DNA from: Monarcha castaneiventris obscurior
Taxonomy: Eukaryota > Chordata > Aves > Passeriformes > Monarchidae
Direction of reading: 5' to 3'
NCBI GenBank assembly: GCA_026261815.1
Contig: JAMPIT010000539.1
Span: 5,410,501 to 5,474,500, forward strand
Length of the DNA stretch: 64,000 nt
This document shows, piece by piece, positions 38,673 through 51,800 of this stretch. Below the pieces are notes generated by a model. It was not told the DNA's origin. It did no database searches and saw only the letters and a program-made list of their open reading frames with translations. The translations under genes and the position numbers were made by a program. Numbering within the stretch: the first letter of the stretch is position 1; every line of letters begins with the position of its first letter.

Positions 38673-39033
38673 ATGTTTCCAAACTATACAGCATGGTAAA
38701 GGTTTAGTTTAGATGTTTCACATTGTGTACTATTGATCTAACAGGAGAAAGAAAAAAGCACTGTGCAACAGAGTTTTATACAGTTAGATAACTTAATTTT
38801 AACAGGTATTTTCTTGAAATAGATAATAAAAGCCTATAATAGAAAAATAAAATTCCATGGGGTGAATCAAAATCTTAAATGGAATAATTTTATTTTCCTA
38901 AGGGATGCTTAGGAGTAAATATTTTTTTATGTGGAATTTCTATGAAAATGAACATTTAATAAGGATTACAGCTTGCTGAAAAATTATAAATGGCAACCAA
39001 CCCCCTTCTGTCTGGCCACATATAAGTGGTCTT

Positions 39034-39053
39034 ATAGACCATGTATGGTCTAT
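39034..39053. repeat. Perfect 9-base inverted repeat
   Basis: ATAGACCAT and ATGGTCTAT are exact reverse complements separated by GT, giving a 20-base palindromic site. Cruciform or homodimer-binding roles are possible, but nothing else supports either. Confidence 0.85.
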
Positions 39054-40265
39054 GGAGTAAAAAATTATGCAAAACCTAAATCACTGACACCATGTTTTTC
39101 CATAATATTGTCAAACAAATAAAGCTTCTTTTAAAACTGAGTAAAAACCTGCACAATGTCTCAACTTGGTTTAAAACTTTTTTCCCATCTTTTTTTCCTC
39201 CTTTTTGCACTGGTGAATAAGGTTTGTTCAGCTGCCTGTGTAGAAATGGTTGAGAGGAAACACAGACTGAGTGTCTCAAAGCCTGTAAAATAGTCACAGG
39301 GTAGAGAAGCATTTTCTGTCTTATCTTGAAAGATGCCAAATTTGTGCGAACATCAGACCTTGAAAATCAATCTTCCAACAGTAGAGACTTAAATTTCCTG
39401 GTTCAAACAACATCCTTTCCCACCAAGGTGAACTGCTTGCATTTTTCTCTACGGAACCTCATGCATCTTTACCCTATTTACTATCCCTCTGTACAAGAAA
39501 AATTCTTTGTTTTCCAATACCTCTGTTGCAGCCATGCTAGATGAGGAATTTATTCAGTTTTTCCTGTACATAAGTTTACATTTTCTTATTTACCCATTCT
39601 TAATTTTCTCTTGTGGGCTCTGTTCACCTGGATGTCCTGCTTTCAGCAGTTCATGCTTATAAATGAAAGGACAGTTCCTTACAAAACTTTAATAATCAGT
39701 AACATGGAGTCCATTCATATTTAAGAGGTACTGGTTCCCTTTGGCCTTCAGTTTTCTTTCCTCAGTGAAATAAGAATGATTCTTTATTTACAGCACAAAT
39801 TTTTCACCTAGGTATTGGTCTCAATTATAGATTCCCCTCCTTAACTCTATACAAATTTCCCTGCTAATAAGGGATTGGAAAAGAATCTAATTTTTAATGT
39901 TTTTATTGAAGATTTTAGCTGAAAAATTCAAACGCTGAGGAGAAAGAAATAGAAGGAAACCTGAAGTACTTCTCTTCTGTGCTTTTCTTGGTGGCTCCTA
40001 TGCTTGATCACTAAGAAGAGTTACCAAGCTTATCCCAAACTTGAAGTTAAATTAATGGATCACTAATTTTCTCTTATGTTTGCTGCTTCTCTCTCTTGCA
40101 TATTAGAACTGCTGTGGCCTCTTTCTAATCTCTAGGGCATTTCTCTATTAACAGACGTCATAAAACTGTCCATTGCCACTTTTATTTCACCTGTTTATAG
40201 CCTTAGTTCTTTCAATGAACAATACATTTCCTTTGTTCCCAATGCTTGAATGTTTTTCCTTGCAC

Positions 40266-40281
40266 TTTTTTTTTTTTTTTT
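40266..40281 (+). repeat. Run of 16 T
   Basis: Plain homopolymer, with no associated retrocopy signal. Confidence 0.9.
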
Positions 40282-43200
40282 GGAGCTTTCTATCAATTTA
40301 AGAACCATTTCAAATGTTATTTTTATGATCCTTAATTCCTGCCTCTCTGTCAGTATATATCTGACTTCTGATTTAATCCTATTAATGCCAAGAGAAAACC
40401 CATACAGTACTTCTCATTTCAGATTATTGGAATTAAATCACTTCTAAGTGCATAAGTGCAACCCAAGTACTATATTGAACCCACACACACAGCATTCCTT
40501 TTTATGTATAAAGAGAAAAACTGAAGAATAACTTTAGATCAGGCTATAAACTAGGAAGTAGAATATGCTGACAGTTCAGAGATGTACACTAGAGATGAAT
40601 GAATGAACCAAGTTATTCCATAATATTTTAAAATATCAATTTTCTTTTTTATAGTGCAACATATCTATTATTTTCATTATTATTTTCCCCATCCCTCCTT
40701 TTCCAGAGAGCCTTTCAGTAAATTCTGATATTGGGGTGTGGAGAGAGGAATGAACCAATTGCTGATAAGGAATGCATTTTACCCATTAACAAACTGAGTA
40801 TATTTTCAGGACTCAGAGTCATTTTCTTCCACAATGCACCATTTGGAACACACAATGCTCATTGATGCAGAATACACAATAGGAAGCAATAAATGGCCCC
40901 ATAGTTGCTTGGGCACTGACATGCAGCTGAGTTATTTGATAAAATCAATAGTAATTTACTGCAAGTGTGTGTCAGTGCTGTGGACATTGTTCTTTTTGCA
41001 TAAGTGAGAAAAGTGAGGACACATCCTAAGGAGAAAAAAAAAAGAAATAAAATCAGCGCTTGCTTCCCTGAAGAGATTTTACAAGAGATCCTGGGATTTT
41101 TATTGCAATGTTCATGAGTTTGTCTCTATTGATGTCGTGTCAAGAAAACCTTTCCAGCATACTTTTTGTGAGAAGAGGCTGTGCACGTGGACCCACTGAT
41201 CCTCACGTGCATTCCTCCAGTGCAGTTGGAATCATTTGGCTCTGGCACTGACCAGCTCTGGCTCTAAGGCTGGGCAAGGACTCCAGCTGCATGTTTTGGT
41301 TACTGATATGTGAATGTGGTTGCCCTGTGCAGCACAGTGGGAGCATCCTGCAGCCAAACATTTGAGGCAGCTGAATTTCAGTGCCTTGTTTGGCTCACCA
41401 GGAGATTGAGGAGATTGAGTCAGTTACTGCAGGTTCAAGCTAAGCAAAAACCAGCAAGATGTCAATCAAGAAATATGAGTACCATGACTGTACAGAGGTA
41501 ATGCCTGTGTCTGTTGGCTCTCCAAACCCCAACATCTGGAGTACAGCTTGAGTGATTCAGAAAAATCCCACTAGTCTGAAACTGGGTGATATTGAGACCA
41601 AAATCCCAGCAAAAACTCAGAAATAGGATAGAAGCCTGCTTCCCATCCCATAGTGTCCTTGGAGAGATGCTGATTTCTCTGCCCTAGTTGGCCCTTACAA
41701 GTTTACTGCTTAATACAATTCTTATAGGGAATGTTGCAGGAAATAGAGCCCCCTAAATAGTAGGTGTAAATCTCAGAGAGGCTTTTTGCTGTCTCTGGTG
41801 CTGCTACCTGCCTCCATTTCCAAGTGAGGCTGTCACAGGCAGTGTGACACTCCGGTGTCTTTCCAAGCTTGCTTACCATCCTGAAATCAGCTGCCTGGCA
41901 GCTAAAGAGCTACTTGTTCACCTTTGTTTGCAATTTGACAGTTGTTGGGAGACTGCCATTTTCCTACAGGGAGGTCAGAAAAAGGTGCAGCTATGCTCTT
42001 TTTTTTTCTTCTTATCTAGGATAATGAAGTGGCTAAAGAAAACAATGTAATTCTCAAATCTATGTTTAGATTACAAGTAAAAACTTCTAAATCACTTTTT
42101 TTTTTTTCCTTCTGTAGTTAGGTAGATTTGTTTCTAATTTCTCAAATCAATAAATTACATTTTTTGAATAAATAAATCACATTTTTTTTAGGTATAATAA
42201 ATACCAGAAGACATATCACATAACGCAGAGTGAAAATCCTACTAGTCTTCCAGAAGAAAAAAGTTCAGAGAGGCTATTATCTGCAGGTGAGACATCTGAA
42301 AGAAGAGTGTTTGTCTTCCAGTGGCCTGTGATGGGTCAGATGATCTGAAAAGCTCCAGCCTTCTCCCCAGCACGTTGTTCCATTGAGCTGAGTCAGGGGA
42401 ACGGCTCAGACTGATGCTCCTCAGCTGTTGCAGTGTACAACCAACAGGGCTATTTTAAGCAGCTTTCCTTGACAGCTGAAGCAAGGTTTGACTTACCTTA
42501 CACTGCAGCAAGGAGTGCTGGTGCTGCTTTGCTGGCCAGGATGCAATGGAGGGCAGCCACAAATCACTGAGAAGACAAACTGCCACAGCCATTTCCTCAG
42601 CTTCTGACAGACAAGATCCTGCACTGAATTTCACTTGTCAGCTGAGCAGTCACCCATTTGCACTGCTTCACTTATCTCCTGGCAAAAGAGATTTTTCTTA
42701 TCTCCCCAGCTGAAGGAGCAAGGCAAGGACTGAATCTCCAGTATTTTGCTCCACAGCTGATGGGTTCATCATACTTCCTTCAAAGAGTTCAAGCTATTTG
42801 TGCATCACCAAAAGAGAAAAACAATAAACAATTCAAAACCTGTGAAGATGTTTCCAAACTATTAACTGTGCAGTTATTCAAACCCACTTGAGTCACTTAC
42901 AAAATAAGACTTTCTCCTCAATGTGGTACCCAAGCAGAAAAAAAGCAACTTAAACTTTCTAGAACAGACAAAGGGTTAATAAAGAAATGTAGTGTGAAAA
43001 GTACTGTAAGCCTACAAGTATATACCACCCCTGTCTGCCATGGGTAAATGATGCCTAATTATGCCTTTGCTGTTTTCCAGAGCACTTCTGTCTCATTTAT
43101 CATTTTTGAGCTGCCAAAAGCAAGGAATCAAGCTGTGAATCTCTTGTCTTTCTGCTTGGGCTGCCAGAATGGGGCATTAGGTGCCTCTTGGCAGTTGCCT

Positions 43201-44849
43201 CTGTTCCTGTTGTTACAGGATGAGAAAAAACATCAATGCAGCTTCCCACCTACACAATAAACCTCTCCCACTGCTTACTCCCCTCCTCCTTCATTATCAT
43301 TGTTAATGCCACATCCCACATCTCCATCCTCCCCCCTAGCTTTGCCTGGAATACTAAATTAAATTTGCTTGATGTTGGGTTATCCAACTACAATCTTTTA
43401 TCATATTAAACACAAAGGCAAGGCACAGGTCGTGGAGAAAGCCAAGGGAGCTGGGGAATGAAGGGCACCTGCATGGGCCACACAGCCACGTCCTGAGCAG
43501 AAAGGTTGTCTCAGGGTGAAACACACCAAGGTGGCCCAAGTAATGAAATTTTTTCCAGAACATCAGGAAAATGAAAAGGGATTACTGCCTAAAGGGGTGT
43601 GAGACTTATTGTGGGATGCTGGGAGTAAGACAGTTTTCAATGAAGCAGAAAGAAATGGGTGATAATACAAAATTTCCTACAGAATATTTTGAGTAAGGGA
43701 CACAGAAGAGGAAAGGAGGAAATTAAGCCAGAATGGATATAGTTATAATAAAAAGTTAAATGTCCTTAAATAAAAATTATACTCACAAGTGAGAAATGTG
43801 GCTATGTACCCCATCACTGCATTCATGTTTCATAAAAGATGAATTCCCTGGCAGTGAAGCTCTACAGCAGGGATACTGTCTAGAACTTCATGTGGCTGCA
43901 ACAGCCACATCTCCATCACCTGAAATAATTATGCTCTTTAATGGCACTTTTTTTTGGGATACTTGATTCATAGTAAAGTGAGAAATTCAAGAAGTGAAGG
44001 TTAAGAAGTGCACTGTAGTGTAGAAACCAGAGGCAGAAATTCACATAGGACTGAAATGGAACGACTTCAAGATGGTTTCACATTAATCTCCAAAGATTTA
44101 AGAATGAGTGGGAGGAAGGAAATTGAATATTACCTGTTTTTCTAGAAAGGCTGAAATCTGAGAAACCCCTGCATGAAGACTGAGGAGTTTCTAAGTGGAT
44201 TTTGGACATTATTAATTTTGCAGAGGTCAGGGAGTCCCTTCTTTTTTGAATTAAGATTGCATTTGAAGAGAAATCTGCAGTGGCAGCTGATCTGGCAATT
44301 ACCTTCCTGATTACCTCTAAGAATATCTAAATGATGCGTCCCAATCTCCCATGATTGCTCCAAAGGGTAGAACAAGCTTGTTTCAAGGTGAGAAAATTTG
44401 ATCCTCTCCTGATAAGAGATGTAAAGAGACAGAAAGATTTGAAATTGAATGAAAAACATGAAACACGAAATTGGTTAGGGAAATATGCTTGAAGACAGAC
44501 CCAAGGGACTGAGAATGAGCTCCTTTGCATAAATCACCAGCACTGTAAAGGCTGCTTCCTTTAGCAAGATGACTTTTAGGATGAGTTGTAAAATGAAAAG
44601 ATTGAGTGGTATTGGGGTGTAACCTACCCTAACTATCATTTAGCTAAAGTCAATATCTTGAATATCACCTTATACAAGTGTTTCTAAAAGTTTTTAATCA
44701 CTTCCTTGCTTGATGTAAAAGAGCAGAATGGTGATCTCTGTACAGAGCTGCTGTCAGAAATGGTAGCTAGAAGGCTGCATTAACAGAAACCACTGTTCCT
44801 TGATGACCATCTATTCTTCCTTCCCCTCAGGATTGTCGAAAAGGTACTT

Positions 44850-45032
44850 TAGATTCATAGATGTGGCAGCTAAAGGAGCAATTACCATCATCTACTCCAA
44901 CTTCATGCCTCCCACAGGCCAAAGAACATCACCCAGGAGTTCTTACTTTGTGCTCATAATTGTTGAGCTATAATGTCTTTTAGAACGCTATCTACTTTTG
45001 ATTTAAAGACTTCAAATTATCATGAGTCATCC
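44850..45032 (-). mobile_element. Ancient CR1 LINE 3' fragment
   Basis: The plus strand reads AGATTCATAGATGTGGCAGC, then ACCATCATCTACTCCAACTT, CCACAGGCCAAAGAACATCA, CCCAGGAGTTCTTAC, GAGCTATAATGTCTTTTAGA and TTGATTTAAAGACTTCAAAT. These segments follow, in order, the antisense of a CR1 group common in turtles and crocodilians (GATTCATAGATT / GATCATCTAGTCTGACCTCC / CACAGGCCATAGAACTTC / AGAGCATATCTTTTAGA / CTTGATTTAAAGACT). The copy is only a 3' piece, diverged by perhaps a quarter or more of its bases. It therefore represents a CR1 older than the bird-specific copies at 7.5 and 9.5 kb. Confidence 0.7.
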
Positions 45033-46494
45033 AAAGAAACTAAATTAAAAGTTGGACTTTATAATGTCCTTTAATATATTTTTCATTCAGTCCATTTGTG
45101 GGCAAGAGTGCTATTAGCTTGAGGTACAACTGTAGCCAGTTAGAGCAGTGACAGAAGATTTATGTTCAAAGAAGTTACTCAAAACATTTGACAATTTCAT
45201 GGGCACTCAGTGTAAAGAATGCCCTCTGGTATTACATGAGCACATCTATTTAAATCAGAAAACAATTTTTTGCTGAACTATGACTGACATTTTTTGGAAA
45301 ATTGGTTCTATATATCTTCCTTACATGTTTTAACTATGGATATAAACTGGGAAGATATTGTTCTATTCCTGTTAGAATATACAGAAGTATATTCTGGAAA
45401 TATTTCTGGTAGCTGTTGAGAGCTCTGCCTCTGATTTTCTCTGGAAACATTACAAATACTTGCATTAATTGTCCTGTCTGTTGGAGAGGTATCATGAGAT
45501 TTACCATGCAGAGATAAGAATATACTTATTTTCCAGTGACTGCTAAATAATCCCTTATTTTAATTAGAGATATTGGCAATGTAATAATACCATGTACCAC
45601 TTTCAGTGTGGAAGCTTCATATTTACTTGTCTTCACTAATATATACTCTATTAAAACACTGGATTAACCAAATAAATCTAAATGTTCATTTTTAAAGTTG
45701 AACTGCCATTAAAGAACAGCCTATAACCACTCATGTTGTTTCATTATATATTCAGCATCAAAATCTGTCTAGACTTTGAAAAACTCCCTGAGTTCCTACT
45801 GAAACCTTGTAAACATTTTTCATCTGTCAGAAAGTTTTGATCATCTAGACAAACAATGACACCAATGCCATTAACATCAGTTCATTCTTGACAAGAAGCT
45901 TTTACTAAGCATGTCTTATTTAAAAAGCAGCTTCATTGATCATAGTCATCAGGGGGAAAAAAAAGCTAAATCATCAGAATGCAATTTTCTTTTCAGTTAT
46001 TAAGAATAAGTTCTACTGCAAAGAATGCCCATTATAACTCTACTTCTTATTTGAAATTAAACCTGTTTTAACTTCTTTTCAATGATAAATAATACACTTC
46101 TCTATGGACATTTATATTTAAATCTCTTGAAGTGGTTTTTGAACTTTATCTCCCTTTTCTGCCAATAATCTCAAGAGTCAACACTTTCGTAATCCTGGTA
46201 CCGAGAAAATTCATAAGAAGGTCAAAAAGTAGTGCTTGATCTGTAAGTCTATTAGTGTATGCACAAATGCATGCTTGTACACAGGGAGCTACTTCAAACC
46301 ATCTCCTTCAAACACAGCCCCAGCAGTTCACCAAATCATGGAACAGAAATGAGTAAATGCCATACCAAGCACAAGGAGTTCAAGTTCCAAGAGTTTAAAG
46401 ACTTATATATACTTAAAATTAAGCACAAGCCAAAGCATTTTGCTTGAAGAAACCCTTTAATAGAAAGAAAAAAGTAGGTAGGAATAATACTTTT

Positions 46495-46556
46495 AGGTCC
46501 TGATCTGAAGTCCGTTGACATTACTGGAAGGATTCATGCTGACTTTAGCAGGCCTT
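46495..46556. repeat. Ancient amniote repeat relic
   Basis: AGGTCCTGATCTGAAGTCCG followed by TTGACATTACTGGAAGGATT and CATGCTGACTTTAGCAGGCC matches the old amniote element pattern GGCCTGATCCTGxAAGTCC / TTGAxGTCAATGGxAGxxTT / CCATTGACTTCAGTGGGC. This is one of the better-kept copies. Confidence 0.45.
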
Positions 46557-48772
46557 ACAGTAGGCCTGTGTTTTTTATCTTGAAATCTGCAAGTAACATG
46601 TTTAAATAGATCTTTAAGACTGCCAATTTAGGGTGGAAATCAAAAGAATAAGCCCAGTGATGCTTCAGAAAAGACAGACAGGTAAACTGAAGTGTTCCAG
46701 ATGTCCCTGGGAGAGTTTTCAGATTTCTACTTGCCACGAACCTCCTGCAGCAGAACTGGAACAGCCCTGGGATCACATGAGGCATCCAGGTTTTAGTCCT
46801 CATGATGGAAAAATGATGGTCTGAAGGCTGGGTGCGTGTAGTAGGTGGCCCTGGTGCATAATGCTCCCTCCCACACTCTCAGGAGAGCTCAGGTAATAAA
46901 AGATGCTCTGGGCTGCCAGACATTAACCATGTGCTTCACCTGCTGTGAGTCATCCACTGTAATCTCCAATGTGAAAGATGTACTTCAAATGTTAGGCTAT
47001 TGATTCTCTCCCTCCCTCCCGAGGGATACTCTCAACTCACTGATATTCATGAATAATAAAGGAACTCCAGATATGCTGCAGTCAAAACTGGATACCTTTC
47101 AGATGAAAGTGAAAAGATAAAATACATGGGAAAGAAAACCCCCAAACTCTTTATTTAAATATTTGCTGTGTGCTTTATTTTGTCAGGTTCTCAGGAAAGA
47201 GGATGATTTGCATTTATAGCCGTGCTGAGGTCCTCTCTTGGGTTAGATAATTAGATGTCCATCTCAAGAATACATTGCATTAGGCACAACTATTCCTTAG
47301 ATCAGAGGTTTTGAGATGAAAACCTGGCATTCAGATGTCTACGTTTCTAGACAATGACAGAGTAATACAATTGTTTTCCATCTATTAAATTAATAAATCG
47401 TTTAACCCACATCTTATGAATTTAGTCAGTTCTGCACACATCTGATTGTGCAAATCTGTGGTATCATCCTGTTTTTACTGAAGCAACCATTTGTTAGACA
47501 TTCCATGTAACAGACTGAGAGGCCTGGATTTTACCATATCTTTCTTCCAGATGCAGAGAAGCAGACATAAAAAAGTTTGAGCAAGATTCTTATTACAAGA
47601 AGCTTTTGCACCAGCTCAGTTCCATTCTGTTTAACAGTGGTAATCCTCACGTGGCCCTTTGTGAATGCTAGAATCAGGCCATTTGTTTAAAAGCATTGCT
47701 TTGTAATTAGGCAGTCACACACATGTAGCTAAAAACAACACCATAATACCCTGTGCTGAAACGTATAATTGAAGCTAGGACTGGGTCATGTATTCAAAAG
47801 CTACCTTTTGTCTTTTATACAAGCATTTTTAGACTATTTTAGTATGCAAATACACAGATGTGCCTGTACTGTTGTACTTTGCTGAACGTGTTATGTCAGA
47901 TTAAACATGTGCTGAATCTTTTTTAATTACAATGCTTAGAAGAAAACTGTAAAGCATGTTGCCACACAGTTAATATGTGGGTTTAAAGGTGATGTTTGCC
48001 CTGATGGGAGGAACTGACTAGGTTATCAAGATCCATATTTTATTTTGAGGCAAGAAGGCTGATGCAAGCCCTTAACTGACCTGACAGTTTGCTGGCAAGT
48101 TTGTGAGAGTGACAGAAGCACCACAGTGTTCATCACATAAATTCCTCCAGTCACCCGGGCTCCAGCCTCCCTCCTAAGGCTTCAAACCTAAAGGTACACA
48201 AAAGACAAACTTGGCAAGAGTTTGCTTTTAGCTTGGCCTTTAATCATTTGCTTAGTAATACTGGCATTGGGGTTTCTACTCGCTGTTATTTGCATATAGA
48301 AATGCTTACAAAAATCATCTGAATTGACAGATAATGGAGGCTTCAGGAATGAGCATAATTCAATGAAAGAATTACTTAAAAGAGATTGCTTTACTTTTGC
48401 CTTTTTTTTACTTATTTCTTCTAGAATATCAATAAAGTTTTTAGATGTTTTGTTTCCTTTTCCTTGAGAAGCAAGTCAACAGATAATTGCAGTCTCAGTT
48501 TTATAAATTGAAAATATTTCTAGTGGCTTCATAGAGGCTTCACATCTATTTTTTATCTTTTTTAAGCATTGAATTCCATGAGTTTAAGTGGAAATTACAC
48601 ATGAGAAGAAGTGAAAATTAGATCAGGATGTGGCCTTGGTCTGTTTAAAGAAAGTGCTTCTTAAGAGCAGTTCTTTTAAGAGAAAGCTTCAGAGAAGTAC
48701 CAAACCCTACTCAGTTCTAACCTTTTGTTTCCAAAATTCTCTGAGGTGATTCTCTATTTCTCCCAGGGTCTG

Positions 48773-48803
48773 CCTCCATCTATATCCTCCATCTATATCC
48801 TCC
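48773..48803 (+). repeat. 13-base tandem repeat
   Basis: The unit CCTCCATCTATAT occurs twice exactly and then partially as CCTCC. Confidence 0.9.
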
Positions 48804-51800
48804 CTTTTATTCTGTATTTTCTGTTTATCTGCTTTGCCACATAAGATCTCTTAGTGCTGTTAGTTCATTCCTTCTTGACATGTGCTAGCTGAAAGTAGCG
48901 TCCCTCTTTCTTTCAACCTCATTGACTCTAACCCATTCCTAAACATATCCTTGCTTTCTCCCCTGTTGACAGTTCTTAATTCTCTTCATCCCACTGATAT
49001 TAATTTTTTTAACTCTATCAATTTGCTCTTTATAGCCACTCTGTGGAGCACTCCAGGACACAGCTATATAAAAGTAAATAATATAATAAATATAGGCATG
49101 CCTTCCACTGCTTGGATGTGAAGCACTCTGAAGCCAGCTGGAGCTGTCCCTAAATGATGATTTTGGGCCCACACACACAAACAAATCCTCCTGCTTTTAC
49201 TCAGTCTCCATGGGACAGGGTTATTTTGCATTGTAGCTATGGCTCCCTTTCTGTGAGCATTTTGGTACTTGTAAAATCAACCACTGAACATGAATGCATA
49301 CAGGGTCTTGGCTAATTTTAGTAAATTACTTTTCTTATTGGCTATCGTTTCATGCTGAGGTTTCTTTAACATGAATTTTTGAATCCAGCTCTTCTATTTT
49401 CAATTTAAATTGGTTATTTGGTCATAATACTGTTTCTGGGAAATGTGCTTCTGTGTTAAAGTTTAATGACTTTAGGCTGGGGAAGAGTGGGATGAGTTGA
49501 CTGGAGTTCTAATGAGCATTTCCCCAGTAATGTAAGTGCCAAAAAGCAAATCCAAGGTCATAAAGCATCCTGGTTCCCCTCTGCTTGAAGTAATACAAAA
49601 ATGTGTTAGTTATCAAAATGTATTTGCAGATGGAATTATTTTGGAGTAAGGAATCAGAGGGAAAATATTATGAAACCATGTGTACCCTATTCTCTTTTAT
49701 AACATGATTCCTTTAAATCAAAGATGTTGGGAGTTTATGTGGGCGTATGGGTTTCAAAAGATCCCTTTATGTCACTGAAAGGTTGCCAGGTGTTCTGTTA
49801 GGCTGGGAAAGGAGGGGCACTGTGACACCTCTTCCAAATGAAACGTGTTTAATCGATCCGGGCCGCTCACTGTGTTCTGATCTTCCCGGGGTGTGAGACT
49901 TAGCTCAAAACATACACACATTAAAGAGCTGCTCGTTTGTGGTGGTTGCTATCTGCTGCCACAAAAATTAAATATCTTTGGTTCAGATCACTTGCAGTCA
50001 AATTGTGTGGCAGTCTGGCTGACTGGCAGATGTTTTTCCACACCCGTTACACACCTACAGCGAGAGGAGTGGTGAAGGTGCCAAGGCAAGTAGTGAAGAT
50101 CTTTTTAAGCAGCACAGAAGTTACACATTCACAGTTATTATCAGCTCCTTATCCTCAAGGAGAAGGCCGAGTCTTTCACTTAGGGATTAAACAAGGCTTT
50201 ATTTAAAACCAGTGAAAAGTAAATATCCAACCCCTGCTTTACTATTTCCAGGGGATTTGAGCAGCAGACTGTAAATGACACTAAATGACATCTTAAGGGG
50301 GCAGAACAGTTATTAAATACATGCTGTGGAAGGAAAGTTTCTTCTGTTTCAATGAAAAATTTGAAGGAGTCTATTTACTCAATCAAATGGCATTATTAGT
50401 AAAGCAGCCAAGGGAAATTAAATATGAGTTCTTTTAAAAAATTTCTTTTCATGGAAACTTACATTAGAAAGGGGCTTACTTTGTGCTCAGTGAAGGAAAA
50501 TTTTCTGTCAGCTGAGAGGCACTTGTTTATGGCAGCAATAAACTGCCATCCCAGACTGCTTACCAAAAAGGGACAAGAATCAGCTCCAGGAAGGACAATA
50601 AGAGGAACTAATTTACACTCTTCCCCTAAGCTAAAAGTAGCAAGGAAGGCGCTAGGGCTGAGTCACAGCTCCTTTTCTGTGCTGTGGAGGTAGCTCAGCC
50701 CTCAGCACGTTGCAGTGCTGTGTTCTAGTGGCTGTCTCCAGCCAGCAGCATCCTGACTGCTCCCCAGGAGGTGCTGCCTCGCAGGACTCTTTAAATAAAA
50801 AGAAATATTGCCAAAACAATATAATAAGCAAGCTTGTCAGCTTAATCAGCATAATTTGAAAGCTTCCTTTAGTGTTTTTTAAGTGCTGGTCATTTAATTT
50901 AGAGCTGTAAGATAAGATTTTATAAAAAAGAGTGTGCAAACAATGATGTCTTGATTGGGTGTGCTGCAGAATCTGCATAAGGGCACACGAGGCTCTTTTT
51001 CTGCTTTTACCATACATACAAGATATGGTAATTTATAAATAAAACCTTATTGTGGTTTGAAAGCCCAGGAAAAAGATTAGCCATCAGGAAATTAAGAAAT
51101 TTTACTTTCTGAAGCCTGTAATTTGGGGGTGACCAGAAGATTCTTTTCAGAAGGACTGAAAGAGTAACAAAAAAAGGTGTCTCAAAGCATCTTCTAGATA
51201 TTGCTCTCTATGGTAGCTTTAGCTGTCAATGCTGGTATTTGCTTGGAAGCAAATTATAGTCATATTAATTAAGTCAAACTTCAAAGTACCACAACCATTT
51301 TAGTGCTGTGGAGCATATAAGAATTTTAATAGAGGGACTAAGCATTTCTTAAATAGAATAAAATATGAAAGGACCTGGAGGCTTCACACATAGCTGCAGT
51401 CCTTAGCTACGTTTCCTGCTATTTCCTCCTAGTCCTCATTCTCACCACTCTCCTCGTTTTAGTCACTTCACTAAAGGTCATATTAACCAAGTGCACACAG
51501 GTTTTATGAGCTATGGTGAGAAAAACAAGAAGTTTTCCAGTATAAATGCTTTTTTCAGGAAGGATGAGCATAGTTTGGCACAACACAGCTCAAGAAGGTG
51601 AGTGTCTTCATTTTCTAGTTCCTGTTTATACAAACAGTTTATACTGAACACAGTAAGGAGACAATAAAAAAGGAGCACTAAGATATGTGAAAAGAGGAGG
51701 ATAACAATTAAAAACAAATTTTGGGATAAGATACAATTATCTTTTAGTTACAACTGTTCATTGAATATATTAGAAAAATCAAGGTGAAGAGCGTCTATTT

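Larger units (their letters stand above)
37036..44849. other. Non-coding AT-rich stretch, no gene seen
   Basis: Unique DNA with a T17 run at 37245-37261, a T16 run at 40266-40281, a perfect short palindrome at 39034-39053 and an amniote relic at 38611. A 124-codon minus frame at 37569-37943 is rich in hydrophobic and basic residues but has no domain I recognise. Slightly GC-richer sequence at 41.1-41.4 kb and 42.3-42.6 kb holds no recognised element. Confidence 0.65.
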
